Shown here one piece after another: positions 1-10,790 of a stretch of 64,000 nt of DNA; position 1 is the stretch's first letter; each line of letters starts with the position of its first letter. The translations under genes were made by a program, and so were the position numbers. The stretch spans positions 357,340-421,339 of the forward strand of contig SJOL01006390.1 of NCBI GenBank assembly GCA_004794785.1. Reading direction: 5' to 3'. The stretch is from Opisthorchis felineus (lineage: Eukaryota; Platyhelminthes; Trematoda; Opisthorchiida; Opisthorchiidae). Below the pieces are notes generated by a model, which was not told where the DNA came from, searched no databases, and saw only the letters and a list, made by a program, of their open reading frames with translations.

Positions 1-45
1 CTCCTTTTTTTATATTCGTCTGTAGCTTATGGCTTTGCCAGTTAA

Positions 46-770
46 ATGACAACCGGGACGAGTCCAGCCCAGCGGCAACAAACAGAAACAACAGTCCTCT
101 TTTATTGGTTTCCTGAATTAAAGGCCATGCTCAGAACCACCGGCGATGGGCGAAGCACCCGTGCTACTGGAGGGGTGATGGGTATACGAACGCACCATGG
201 TGCAACGCAACAGGGCGACCCTCCCTGCAGGACGTACCGACCACCACACGAGGTTTTCATCCCTCGTGCATGCTACCAGATCTGCAAGGCGGCATGCCAC
301 TATGCAGTCATAATTGCGGCTTGTGCAATAATATAAACTCCAGCTACCAGATATTTTATCTAGTCGGGGGAAAGCCAGGCCAGTAAAACAGCTCAGTCAT
401 TTCGAACAAGCAAACGACATACAGCCGCTGGAAAAGGCAAGTCGCGGAGGCAAATGAGACGGCAGCTACCATTGGAACAATAGGCACAGAACGGAGATGT
501 CCAGAGTGTGTGATCCATGGCTAAACGATGACGGAGCGTGAGCTATCGAGCCAAACAGAGGCGTACCGCAATGTTGTGTGCGTGTGTTGAATGGGTTGCG
601 TGGCGTATAATACGTCCTCAGGTATGACAAACTCTGTTCTTTCCTTGGTTTATGTTGGGTAGGGTTAGGCAAGACGAGGCACCACTCATTAATCAGAGCG
701 GATAGAGTAGTCCAGGGCAGGGACTTAGCTGGGAGGAACGTGCTATAAGTTGCTTCAAGCAAGTCAAGAG
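46..770 (+). repeat. Unclassified dispersed repeat R1, right-hand part
   Basis: This stretch aligns over its length with 10,034-10,790 in the same orientation. Shared landmarks are a TGGTGCAACGCAACAGGG block (about 190 here, about 10,180 there), GAGGTTTTCATCCCTCGTGCATG (about 248 and 10,231; longer than quoted in full here is not needed) and a CCAGGCCAGTAAAACAGC block (about 377 and 10,360). Divergence is substantial, with many substitutions and small indels. The match probably starts left of the window. It ends where the LINE at 780 begins. No conserved open frame spans both copies, so I cannot classify it as LINE, DNA transposon or satellite. Confidence 0.75.
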
Positions 771-779
771 GTAGCACAG

Positions 780-3437
780 TATAGTAAGGGTGCGGCTTAT
801 TTTTTAAATTTTTTGTTTTAACTATTTATTTATTTTTTTCGTCCACTAAATATACCTTCGTCAAACTCAGAGGTGGTCTGGACCCCGTTCATAAAGGAGA
901 TCAGGGGATAATTGGGTATTGAGTAGGGTGGCTGCGGCTTCACACGTAAGGAAGTTATCTACAGACTGCGAAAACGTATGTTGGTGTGTGATATCTCGAA
1001 ACCGATCGGGAAGACTGTTCCAGATGCGAGTGTAGTAGACCAGGAAGAAGTAGTGGCGCAGGTTTGTACGCGCTTGAGGGCACACTAAGAGGTTGCTGGA
1101 ATTACGGATTTTATAGCGCGCACATAATTTTACGCTTGGCCTAGCCTCTGCTATAAAAGCTTTTTGGTGCAAAAGACGGTGTAGTAGAGTTAAATTTAGC
1201 TTTAACCGTCTGAGCCATAGTGGCTCAAGGCCTAAGATTATACAGCGGGAGCGGTAGGAGAGAGGACTAGTCCGTGGGAATAACTTTTTGGTGAATGATC
1301 GTTGGACGTTCTCGAGTGCCAGCTTACAACTTTGGGTATAGAGGGAAGAGAAAGCAGGACAGAATTCCACAATTGGTCGCACGCATAGCTTGAAAATTGC
1401 GACCTTTGTGTCTCGAAGATGGAAGGAGCGTAATATTAGAAAGCAGAACCTACGTGCCCGGGCAACCTGGAACTGGACTTGATGAGAAAAATTAAAGGTG
1501 CAAGAGTATCTGAGACCAAGGTCTTTGATCTCTGTGGAATGAGCGACGGGGTTCCCATTAATTGTGAACATATCAGCTGGCACGGAGCAGCGGCAGAAAG
1601 TTATATGGGACTTGGAAGAAGAGAAGTTTAGGCTATAGGCACTTGACCAGCGAGTCAGAGAGTCTAAGTCTTGTTGGACCTGGCGGAGGGCAAGATCTTT
1701 AGCAGAGGGGGGAAATGTGTAAGTGATTTTTATATCGTCCGCGAAAAGGAAGGGTTTGCCATGGGATACGGCGTCGAAGACGTCGTTGATATATAGTAGG
1801 AAGAGGATGGGACCTAGCACGCTCCCCTGAATGACTCCACTGGTGATCGGTAGTGGGGATGACTGTTTGTCACCTATTTGTGTTATCTGTGACCTATCAG
1901 ATAGATAGGAGGTGAACCACTGAAATAAGGACCCAGTGATGCCAACAGAATTAAGTTTTTTCAGTAGGGATGCGTGAGGGACCTGGTCAAAGGCTTTCTG
2001 GATATCCAAATAGACTGTAACAATAGAGTGTCCGGCATCATAGGCTGCTGTGACGGTCTCAAAGAAGTGAAGTTGGCAGCCATTGACGGATCTCTGAGAT
2101 AGGAAACCGTACTGTCGATCATCTATGGCATTTGTAGCTAGGAGGAACCTGATTAACGGGCCTTTGACCAGCCGTTCAAGGGTTCGCATTAAAAGGGGGG
2201 TATGATGGATCCCTCTGTAGTTGGAAGTAGTTTGCCTCGATCCGGATTTAAAAAGGGGGCGAACGACAGATCGTTTCCACTGGGAGGGGACGATTCCACA
2301 TTTGATTGAATGATTAAAAAGATTTAAGACAAGGGTTTTGACATCTTGACCGCCTTGACTCAGGGCACGTGATGGTATGCCGTCGGCCCCCGGCACGGTG
2401 GAGTCCTTGAGGGTTTGAAGAAGGGCTGATACATCAGCTAGGGAGATGGTCATGTTGCTAAGTGAGGGGAGGTTACTCTGTTGTGGAGATGTGAAATGTG
2501 CAGCAGGGCTTGTGGGATTGAGTTTGGAAGGAGAGGGCAAGTAGCAGCTGGCAAAGTAAGCGTTCAGGTGGTCAGCTATATTTACAGGATCGGTGATAAA
2601 ACTACCGTCGGTGGAACGCAGACAAGTAACTGAGTGACTGTTTGGGGTACAGCGCCCACGGAATAGGCGGCTCAGTAACTTACAGCGAGACGGGTCCCTG
2701 AGAGTGGTGTTCTCTTCACGGCATTCGAGGGATACCCGTAAGGACTCTCGGTTAGTTGAAAGTTTGCTGATGAGGAGTATTAATGAGAAGTCCCGAGTTT
2801 TCCGATATTCTCTGCCAGCTCGGAGGATTTTATTGTCCAAGGTTTTCAATAACTTATCATGGCGGGAGATATCAGGGTGAAAACTCTTAATGGGAGAAGC
2901 AAGGTGGAGAGAGGTCAATAGGTTTCGGTAGAAGATATCACAAATGCGTTGTGTGTTTGTCGAGAGAAAGAAGTCGTTCCAGTCCCGGGAGGCCAGCAGG
3001 GATGAAAAGGCCCGCAAAATATCCGGAGTTAGGAGGTGAAAGAATGAAGGACTCAGAGAAACAGTTTCTCCATACCTGACTGCGTTGCACGAAACGACGC
3101 AGTGATCGCTACCTGGGAAGCATGGACCAACTGCGGCCGTAGCCAGATGACCCTCATTTGAGAATATTAGGTCTAAGGTATGTTGGCCACGAGTGGGGCT
3201 GCGTACAATCTGGGACCAACCCTCTACACTAAGTTGGGCAAGCAGCGAGGCATAACGAGTAGGACCCAAAATAGGAGACCAGGAAATATCCGGTAGGTTG
3301 AAGTCACCCAGGACGAATTTAGACGAATGGGAAAGGGCATATGCAGTGGAGATAATACGGGACAAGTCGAGACTTGCTAATAACATGTCAAATAGAATCA
3401 ATATGTCGCACCTAAAACATGGAAGGCTACAGCACAC
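780..3437 (-). mobile_element. 5'-truncated non-LTR retrotransposon (CR1/Jockey-like)
   Basis: A LINE copy reading leftward. It comprises the end of an apurinic-type endonuclease, a full reverse transcriptase, and a short AT-rich 3' region (about 780-866) ending on the minus strand in AAAT-type repeats and A-rich sequence. The amino-terminal part of the endonuclease is missing, so the copy was truncated at its 5' end, as is usual for LINEs. It is inserted in or next to the old repeat at 46-770. I found no convincing target-site duplication between the sequences flanking 780 and 3,437. The open frame makes it the youngest autonomous-type element in the window. Confidence 0.85.
867..3437 (-). 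CDS. LINE endonuclease (C-terminal part) and reverse transcriptase, 856 aa open frame
   Basis: The protein would nick target DNA and copy its own RNA at the nick. Visible in the frame: the late endonuclease motifs GDFNLPD (residues 44-50) and GSDHCVV (109-115); then an RT with PGADGIPSRAL (349-359), the fingers region around 385-410, LDIQKAFDQVP with the catalytic Asp (478-488), SGVIQGSVLGP (533-543) and the catalytic box FADD (565-568). After the RT come a long basic region and no obvious RNase H. The early endonuclease residues are absent, so residues 1 to about 11 are probably not element-derived and the annotated start is just the first ATG in frame. No stop or frameshift interrupts the remaining 840-plus codons, but the copy should be unable to move because of the missing endonuclease half. 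FADD rather than YADD is common in this superfamily. Confidence 0.85.
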   Translation of the reverse strand: MCCSLPCFRCDILILFDMLLASLDLSRIISTAYALSHSSKFVLGDFNLPDISWSPILGPTRYASLLAQLSVEGWSQIVRSPTRGQHTLDLIFSNEGHLATAAVGPCFPGSDHCVVSCNAVRYGETVSLSPSFFHLLTPDILRAFSSLLASRDWNDFFLSTNTQRICDIFYRNLLTSLHLASPIKSFHPDISRHDKLLKTLDNKILRAGREYRKTRDFSLILLISKLSTNRESLRVSLECREENTTLRDPSRCKLLSRLFRGRCTPNSHSVTCLRSTDGSFITDPVNIADHLNAYFASCYLPSPSKLNPTSPAAHFTSPQQSNLPSLSNMTISLADVSALLQTLKDSTVPGADGIPSRALSQGGQDVKTLVLNLFNHSIKCGIVPSQWKRSVVRPLFKSGSRQTTSNYRGIHHTPLLMRTLERLVKGPLIRFLLATNAIDDRQYGFLSQRSVNGCQLHFFETVTAAYDAGHSIVTVYLDIQKAFDQVPHASLLKKLNSVGITGSLFQWFTSYLSDRSQITQIGDKQSSPLPITSGVIQGSVLGPILFLLYINDVFDAVSHGKPFLFADDIKITYTFPPSAKDLALRQVQQDLDSLTRWSSAYSLNFSSSKSHITFCRCSVPADMFTINGNPVAHSTEIKDLGLRYSCTFNFSHQVQFQVARARRFCFLILRSFHLRDTKVAIFKLCVRPIVEFCPAFSSLYTQSCKLALENVQRSFTKKLFPRTSPLSYRSRCIILGLEPLWLRRLKLNLTLLHRLLHQKAFIAEARPSVKLCARYKIRNSSNLLVCPQARTNLRHYFFLVYYTRIWNSLPDRFRDITHQHTFSQSVDNFLTCEAAATLLNTQLSPDLLYERGPDHL

Positions 3438-3549
3438 TCGGTGATAGCAGAACCAATGGAACGTTTCCGTTAAGCGATAAGAAATTGTGAATTGTGGGAA
3501 ACAAAATGCTGTAGAAATTGCCAGTTACGCACCGGCATTTCACTAATAA

Positions 3550-4140
3550 AAGCCAGACAAATGGAACTAAAACTGAAGACCATTTATGACAGTGGATGGT
3601 CTTTAACTGTTGAGTTAACAGATAAGGCCATGGAGAGCATGAGTGGGAACGGCGAAGTAAAGAATTGCGGAAGAGCAAAGCAGCAATTTTCATCCCAGAG
3701 ATACGCTGTGCAATGAAAGTGAGTCAACTTAGCGGCTTCATTGTCGGGGGCAAGTCAGAAATGAAGGTCCATTGGGTAAGTGGAGTGTTGCGTAAACTTG
3801 ATAGCACCAAAAATTCCTTGTACTTGTGGACAGGACGAGCTGAAAGTGCAGCAGAGAACTGGGATCCTTGAACCCAAAAGAAACGGTTCAGCGGGTTGAA
3901 ACGACGAATTCACTCCGGTGGCGGTTGGGAAAAGCCACTCAGTTTTTTCGTAAATGCTAGTAAGGGCCTGGAAGGGGAAAGAGACCCAGTCGAGAGAATG
4001 TGAAAGACAGCTGCGGGTGTATCAACGGCCCAATTATGGCCATTTTGAGCCACCATTTCACCAATATGCTTCGGTTTCTGAACAATCTCATGACGAACGT
4101 TGGTTTTGAGGTGCGCGGACAAAGGGCGTGCATTCCCGTG
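3550..4140 (+). repeat. Repeat R1, left-hand part (diverged copy)
   Basis: Aligns with about 8,330-8,900 in the same orientation. Shared blocks include TCAGCGGGTTGAAAC (3,888 here) against TTAGCGGGTTAAAAC (8,642), and CAGCTGCGGGTGTATCAACG (4,009) against a TAGCTGCGGGAATGCCATCC block (8,760). Short open frames here are not conserved between the copies. The 3,440-3,550 stretch between the LINE and this copy shows nothing I recognise. Confidence 0.65.
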
Positions 4141-4259
4141 GTCATTGGGCTTTGGGCAAGGCGTAAAGATAAGCACGTGGTCAGTCATACCTGCAATAAA
4201 TGCAAGCAAAACAAAATTGATTTCGTGAACGTTTTGAAGTCGTTTAACTAAAGCATTTT

Positions 4260-6800
4260 GCAGGCATATAGGCTTTTCCGATTTGAACCTCCAGTGAAGA
4301 TTTTACAGCTGCTTTTTATTTTATTTAGCCAAATTTGAGTAGTTCCTACTCTCGCGTTTGTGCAACTAGCCACGGGAAAATGAGTTTTTCCCAAGAAGTT
4401 GAAAAAGTATCATGGCGAGAGATCATTTTCAGTGGTGAGCGTTAAGTTAGTAAGCTTGATTTTGTCGAAAATATCAACGAAACGTTCAGAAAATGTAGCC
4501 AACGGCGACCCTTCATCATTATTATCGTCTGCGTTGCCACTTGACTTGGCCTCTTTCGTAGCTGTTGGGCCCGTGCTTGTGTCTACCTTTGCTGTTTGTG
4601 AGGCCTAAATTATGCGTGATGGAAAAACCAAAGGTCAACAGCGGTCCTTCATCTTCGAAATCCTATGCTTTTTTGCCCTGTTGTGCTCTCTCCCGAAACT
4701 TGTACAAACGCCGTTTTTGAAGCATCTTTTATATTCTTTATTAGATGCATCGGCAAAAATCTAACGGGCAGTTACTCCGCTTCTCATTTTCTTGAACCAC
4801 TCACTTGACACAAGCGTTGAAACGTCTTACCAATCTCTCAAATGTCCTTCTTTTCAACAATGATTGTTAGGCGTATACACTGGTATTACGATGTCCAGAT
4901 TCAGTGATCATAAGCATTATTTATTACAAGTGGACCTGAAGCTACTAGAAGGCATGTACAAGACAGCAGTGTCAGCGGATCTACTTTGTGGTTAAGACTT
5001 AATCCTTGGGATTCAAAGACCTAGGGCGGTCCTGAAGGTGCACCCATCAGTGTTGTCGTGACGACGATTTGCAGCGTAGGTAAGTGTTACAGTTAAATGG
5101 TACCAGGACTCCCGAGAAAGTAAAGGTTGGAGCCGGGTTTCTACACGGTGCTATTATTGTAAGACAAATTCGCAAAATCTACAAACCTCGACAGTAGAAA
5201 CTTGTCCACAACAAAAAGTCAACTTGGACTATAAAACTACAAACCAAATGAGCAAAACGGGCTCATACGTGAGACAGTCACGCGTGCATAAATTCGGCCA
5301 CAAAATAGTTAGATGACTTCAAGGTCAAATGAGTAAAATTGCGGGGACAAACAAACGCCGGTTCATGTGCACATACTAAACACAAAGGTGAAACGGGGGG
5401 TTCAAATAGAACGTGGGGAATTTTAAATGTCAAAGTAATGGACGACACAGTGGGTGTTTGTTGTCAAATTCGATCTGTTGGAGCAGAATAATAAAGTATC
5501 ATATTACTGAAAGACATACATTGGGGGATCCTCTGTTTATATTTGTATTCTTCCGATACGTAGGCATCATTGTTTAATCTCTATTCGTTTTTTTCGTACT
5601 AAGTTTCAGCACGTACGCACACACAAGAGAACATGTTTAAAAGGCTTAAAGTTTTGCTTGCTTTTTATCCGCAAACCTCGCCGGCATAGCTGAACCTTGC
5701 GCAATTTACTTCCGAGCAAAAAGCCTGCAGGGTTATGGCAGCACGAAAGCACAACTACTAAGTCACAGTAGCACCACATTTTTATGTGCCCCTGAAAAAC
5801 GCCTGGGAAGCATCCGATCAGAAATCAAAAGCCGCCGTTATCTCGGGATTCGAACGCAAGGTCTACAAAATTTGTACGTGTAGTTATATTTCAACTTACT
5901 GGTTCAGTCCGCCTGGGAATTAGGCGTAATAGTTCAACCTCCACAGCCATACGAGACAAGCTCCATTTGGTTTCCGTGGACCGGTCGAGGTCCACATCCT
6001 AGCATGCCCTTCTGACTAGTAGTTTCACGTCAGAAGTGCATTAAAAGGATGGACCGGCGACGGAGGAAAATAGCATCAGTGCTGTGTGCCCCCCTACTTG
6101 GTGGGAGCTCCTGCAGATCTTCTCCACACAACGTACAAGACTGGCCACCAAAACAATGGCTGTAATATGGTACTCGGTCCCTTAGACACCCTCGGTCCGC
6201 AGAGTCAGTCGGCAAGCCACAAAGACACAGACGACTTCGTTTGTTGGAGTAGACAGCCAAATAAGCTGGACACGACTGCCCTCCGAAACCGGAGGCTGGC
6301 TGTCCAAACCAGTGTTCAAATGGTGGCGTAACATCGGCCGTGTTTGCACAACTGAGAGAGCAAGTGGCCTCGTGTTTCTCCAACATCTTTAATTTGTACG
6401 CCAGGCGTTCAAGCTGTCTGCAACCCTTCTACAGGTGACGGCTGTGGCTTGGGAACCAGAGACAGGGGGACATCTAGCCCCGGTAGGTTGTATTTGGCCA
6501 GAGACCGTTGAAGAACAGGAAAACGAATTGAGCTATGCATAGGTGAACATTTAACATACCTTAGGCCAACGAGTGGTTACTGAATGTCAAAAGGAGGTGC
6601 GATAACAATGTTCATTCCCTAGCTGATATGGGGCATACCAAATGATGCGTGGTTGGGCCGAATCAATTTGAATGGGGCTGGAAACAGCACAACAAATTGG
6701 AAGGCAAAACCAAGGAGACATGCTCATCACTTAATACGTAATCGTAAATCGTGGAAAACGAAAACTAGAACAATGAAGCAGGGGGAGGAATAGTTCAGCC
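4260..6800. other. No gene recognised
   Basis: This is low-complexity to average sequence with only short open frames. The longest is a 118-codon minus-strand frame at 6,030-6,386, rich in Cys (FGGQSC occurs twice in it). It matches no family I know and has no splice or start context to support it. Confidence 0.5.
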
Positions 6801-6809
6801 ATGCAGCCG

Positions 6810-7060
6810 TTTGGCTTGAACTAAAACTGAAACACGTAGCTGACTGTGAATGAACTTGGACGGTGAACTCATGACCAGGATCAAGAAAAGCTCCAGTGGA
6901 GATGAAAATATGTACAAATTTACAGTGGAGAGTGATCTCGATTCAAAAATATGATTGACTTTACTTGAACTGGGAGCTGCTGCGTGAACCGAACAGAAAT
7001 GTAAGAATACGGGCCACACGTCACTGAGCCTCTTCGGTCATTCCCAATCAACAAGCGGTA
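6810..7060 (+). repeat. Repeat R1, mosaic fragment
   Basis: The first part (about 6,825-6,960) resembles 8,330-8,470, around AACTAAAACTGAAACACG and CCAGGATCAAGAAAAGC. The second part (about 6,982-7,060) resembles 9,662-9,740, around GTGAACCGAACAGAAATG. The roughly 1.2 kb that separates these two blocks in the long copy is missing here, so this copy is internally deleted or a mosaic. Confidence 0.5.
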
Positions 7061-7309
7061 CACGACGAAAATTGCCGATACTCGCTAGCTGCGGGTGCCG
7101 GTAGCCGAGGAATAATGTCTTTATATTTTAGAGGTATGTGGTCAACTCATGGTGGTTCTGAGTATGGCTTTCAATTTAGAAAATCCATAAAAGAGCACTT
7201 TCGTTGTCTGTCTATAGCTGCTTGTTTGGACTTGTACGGTTGTCATTTGTCTGGCAACGCTATGAAATACTAGCTAAGGACAAGTGTATATTTGTTTGAT
7301 TTTTATTGC

Positions 7310-8165
7310 ATGGGGTATCATGAAGATACCTTTTGAAGCGCACGGATAAAATCGATGTGCAAGGCTGTTCCCACCTCCGCCTATGTTGAAGTTAGACCAC
7401 TTCAAGTCCACTTCATCAGTCAGACATAACACACGATCGTCCCTCTTGTTCCCCGAAGTGACCACACACAAAAAATATAGAGACTTTATTCCCTGCAGAC
7501 CAGCAGTCATGGTTAGCACCTGTTGGTTAATTTTGCCATAAACCATTCGTTGCTTGGAGCTGACTGAGGAATCGTATTCTTACTTTTCTGTTCAGTTTAC
7601 GTAGTAGCTTCTAGCTCTTCCATCCATTATCTCGGAAGCTCTCACCCAATTAATCATTATCTGCCTGCAGTCCTTCTTCACATTAACCCACACACACATT
7701 TTGCACAACGGAGACCCTCTGATTGGATTCTTCAGCCGAGCTAAAAACTACTACCGTCTCCTGTTTCGCTCATCCTGTCATCGCCCGTACCAATCAGTCC
7801 GACGGCTAGTCTCCCTGCTCGCTACTTTGGCGCCTAAGTCCTTACCTTCCCAAAATTGCGCAACTACTCTTGCCCTCGCCTCATGCCTTCCGATCGACTG
7901 AAGCTCAGTGCAAACACGAGCCACAACTCTTACCACCAATGCTAGCTTCTTGTATTGCTATCTGAATGTACAGCATGCTCGCTGAGCAGCAGCACACAAA
8001 TAGTGATTTGCTTTGTCCTCATACTACATCGGCAACCTCAGCTACTCCTTGGTTGCTAAGTCAGCCAACAAAAATCCACCCTTTCGTAGGCCCATTCACC
8101 TTGCTTTATAACAATGACAGGTTTACTTCCCATCTTGTAAAGAACATGCCAATTGAGGCATCATA
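7310..8165 (-). repeat. Repeat R1, inverted copy (left arm of a long inverted repeat)
   Basis: The reverse complement aligns with 9,120-9,970 along its whole length. Shared blocks include TGTGTTATGTCTG and GATGAAGTGGACTTGA (about 7,403-7,440 here, 9,862-9,893 there), TTTTTAGCTCGGCTGAAGAA (about 7,730 and 9,520) and GGTAAGGACTTAGGCGCC (about 7,830 and 9,440). It forms the left arm of an inverted repeat with arms of about 850 bp and a spacer of about 950 bp. Confidence 0.8.
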
Positions 8166-8329
8166 GTGTCGTTACAACCTGAATGCGGCAGGCAACAACA
8201 CTGCGGGGAGGAAGGTGCAACCAACGAGACATGCTTGTTAGGTGAAAAGTCAGTACGTATGTGGGAACAAATAAACAAGAACAATGGGCATGAGATACGA
8301 CCAGTTCAATGATGAAGTCGGTTGACAAG

Positions 8330-10790
8330 AAGTAAAACTGAAAATACTTTCTGGCCATTAGTGAAATTGGGCGGCTGAGCAAATGGCCAGGGTCACAAAA
8401 AGCAAAAATGGGGTTAGAGATGGTAGAATTTGAAGTGGAGACAAATGGCAAGTTTCGTCTCAAGAATATGGTCTACGTTGAAACTAAGTAGAATCACTGG
8501 TATCACTGTTGTAGGAAAGTTAGGTGTAAAGGATAGTTTCGGTGGAGAGATAGTGTCATGCGTAGGGCCAAACGAACACTGCAAATGTAATAGAACTTGC
8601 AGAAGGGGTAGACCGAAATTGAAGGGGAAAACCGGGTAGGTTTAGCGGGTTAAAACTAACTCGTCTCAGAGGCGGTCGGGGCTGAGTGAAAAATTTGTTT
8701 GCAGTTGAAATTACAGGCTCGAGTGGGCGACAAATGACGGTCGAGGGTAGGAAGAAAATAGCTGCGGGAATGCCATCCGACTGGGTATGGCAGTGCTATG
8801 CCATCATTGCACTGGCATACTTAGGCTTCTGGACAGCCCAGCACCGGTCATCAATGCTTCCGCAATCGGGCGGGAGATACGCATTTCCGTGGCAGCTGGA
8901 TCTGAGTTAGACGATGAGATCGCCACAGGTAGAGCCAGGCCCATGTAGAGTCACGGGTAATTTCGATTCAGTTAGAGGACAATGTAAATGTAGACCGGGG
9001 ACCAGCCGGATTGAATGAATGACAGCTATACGGGGCGTTTGGAGAAACTGGAGCCGAAGTTTAAAGCTTAGGGAGAGGGGGAATGAGGGAGGAATAGGAT
9101 GAGAGCGGTAGATACTGGTGAGTTCCGGAAGGCATCAGATAAAATGGTGTCCAGATAAAAAATCCAAAAGGGGATGACAGAAAGCCAAATGAACCTACAA
9201 ATGGGTAGATTTTTGTTGGTCAATCTAGTAACCAAGGGCTAGCAGAGGTTGACGATGTATAATGAGGACATAAGAAATCATTATTAGTGGGCTTCTGCTC
9301 GGCATGTATGCAGTACCTTCAGATAGCGACGCGACAGACTATCATTGGTGCTAAGAGTTGTGTCTCGTTTTTACACTGAGCGTCAGTCGATCAGAAGGAG
9401 TACGGCCAGGGCGAGAGTAGGTGCCTAATTTCAGGAAGGTAAGGACTTAGCCGCCAAGGTAGCGAGGAAGGAAGCTAGCCGTTGAGCTAGATGGTTAGTT
9501 AGACAGGGGGTGGCGGTTGTTTTTAGCTCGGCTAAAGAATCCAATCATAGGATCTCTGTTGAGCAAAGGGGGCGTCAATGTAAACAGGGACAGCAGACGA
9601 ATAATAAACGGTTGAGCAACTGCTTCGGAGATATGTATGAGGACTGTAGTCTCAATGGAGTCTACTACGTGAACTTAACAGAAAGGTAAGCATACGGTCG
9701 CCAGCCACCGGGTCACTGCTGTCAGCTCCCAGAAGCGAATGATGCACGGCAAAAACAGCCAACAGGCCCTAGCCGTGAGTGCTGGTGTTTGGGAAATAAT
9801 AAGGACTATAGATTTTTTATGTATACGATCGCTTCAGAGAACAGGCGGGAAGAACGCGTGTGTTATGTCTGGCAGATGAAGTGGACTTGAGGTGGTGCAT
9901 CCCCGACTAAGACGAAGGTGGCAACAGCTTCGCATGTCGATATCAGCCGTGAGCATCATATAGTTTTTGGGCTACTCAGTGCAATTTTTAAAATCAGACG
10001 AAGGAACAGTTTTTCTTAGCGTTACCAGAAAAATGACAACAGGAACATGTTCAAACAACAAGCTGCAGGCAGACAACAACGGTGCTGTTTTATGGAGTTC
10101 CTGAATAAAGAGCCAACCACCGGCGATAGGCGAACCACCCTTTCTGCTGGAGAGGTGGTGGATATGCGAAAACACTCTGGTGCAACGCAACAGGGTGAGC
10201 ACTGCTGCAGGCGGACCCGACCAACACACTGAGGTTTTCATCCCTCGTGCATGCCACCACATTTGCAAGGTGGCAAGCCACCAAGCAGTCATAGGTGCCG
10301 CTTGTGTATTATCAAACAACACCAGCCACCAGATGTTTTATCCAGTCGGGGTTGGGAACCAGGCCAGTAAAACAGCGCAGTCAGTTCGAACGAGCAAACG
10401 ATAAGCAGCCACTGGAACAGGCATTTAGCGGAGGCAAACGGAAGCTATCATTAGGTCCATGGGAGTAGAATGGGGATTTTAAGAGCGTGTGCACTGTAGC
10501 TGAACGCCGACGGAGCTTTGGTGTGAACCACCATGCCAAGCAGAGGTGCAACACGATATTGTGTGCGTGGGCTGTAAAGCCAAACAAGAATTTCATCCGT
10601 CGCGCATCTTCAGATATACTGTGTTATGTGCGTGCACTGCGAGTTTTCAGAGGACGTAGTGTGATTCTCATGAATGAGGAACTATGGTTACCTTCTGGTT
10701 AATATTAGTTAGGTCTTGGTAAAGCAGGGCACTGGATATTTAACAAAGCTGACAAGATTACCCCTGGACGGAACCCAGCTCGAACGAGTG
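8330..10790 (+). repeat. Repeat R1, longest copy in the window
   Basis: This continuous stretch contains the segments seen separately elsewhere: 8,330-8,900 (copy at 3,550-4,140), 9,120-9,970 (inverted copy at 7,310-8,165) and 10,034-10,790 (copy at 46-770). The plus strand is visibly purine-rich. No frame longer than about 120 codons exists and none carries a recognisable transposase, RT or integrase motif. It may be a large non-autonomous element or a decayed unit whose protein is no longer recognisable. Outer boundaries are uncertain, and about 8,170-8,330 and 10,790-11,500 may also belong to it. Confidence 0.7.

Noticed and set aside
4399..4608. RT catalytic ADD box on the minus strand near 4,530
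   Set aside because: The residues NADDNNE occur in isolation, with no other RT block upstream or downstream.
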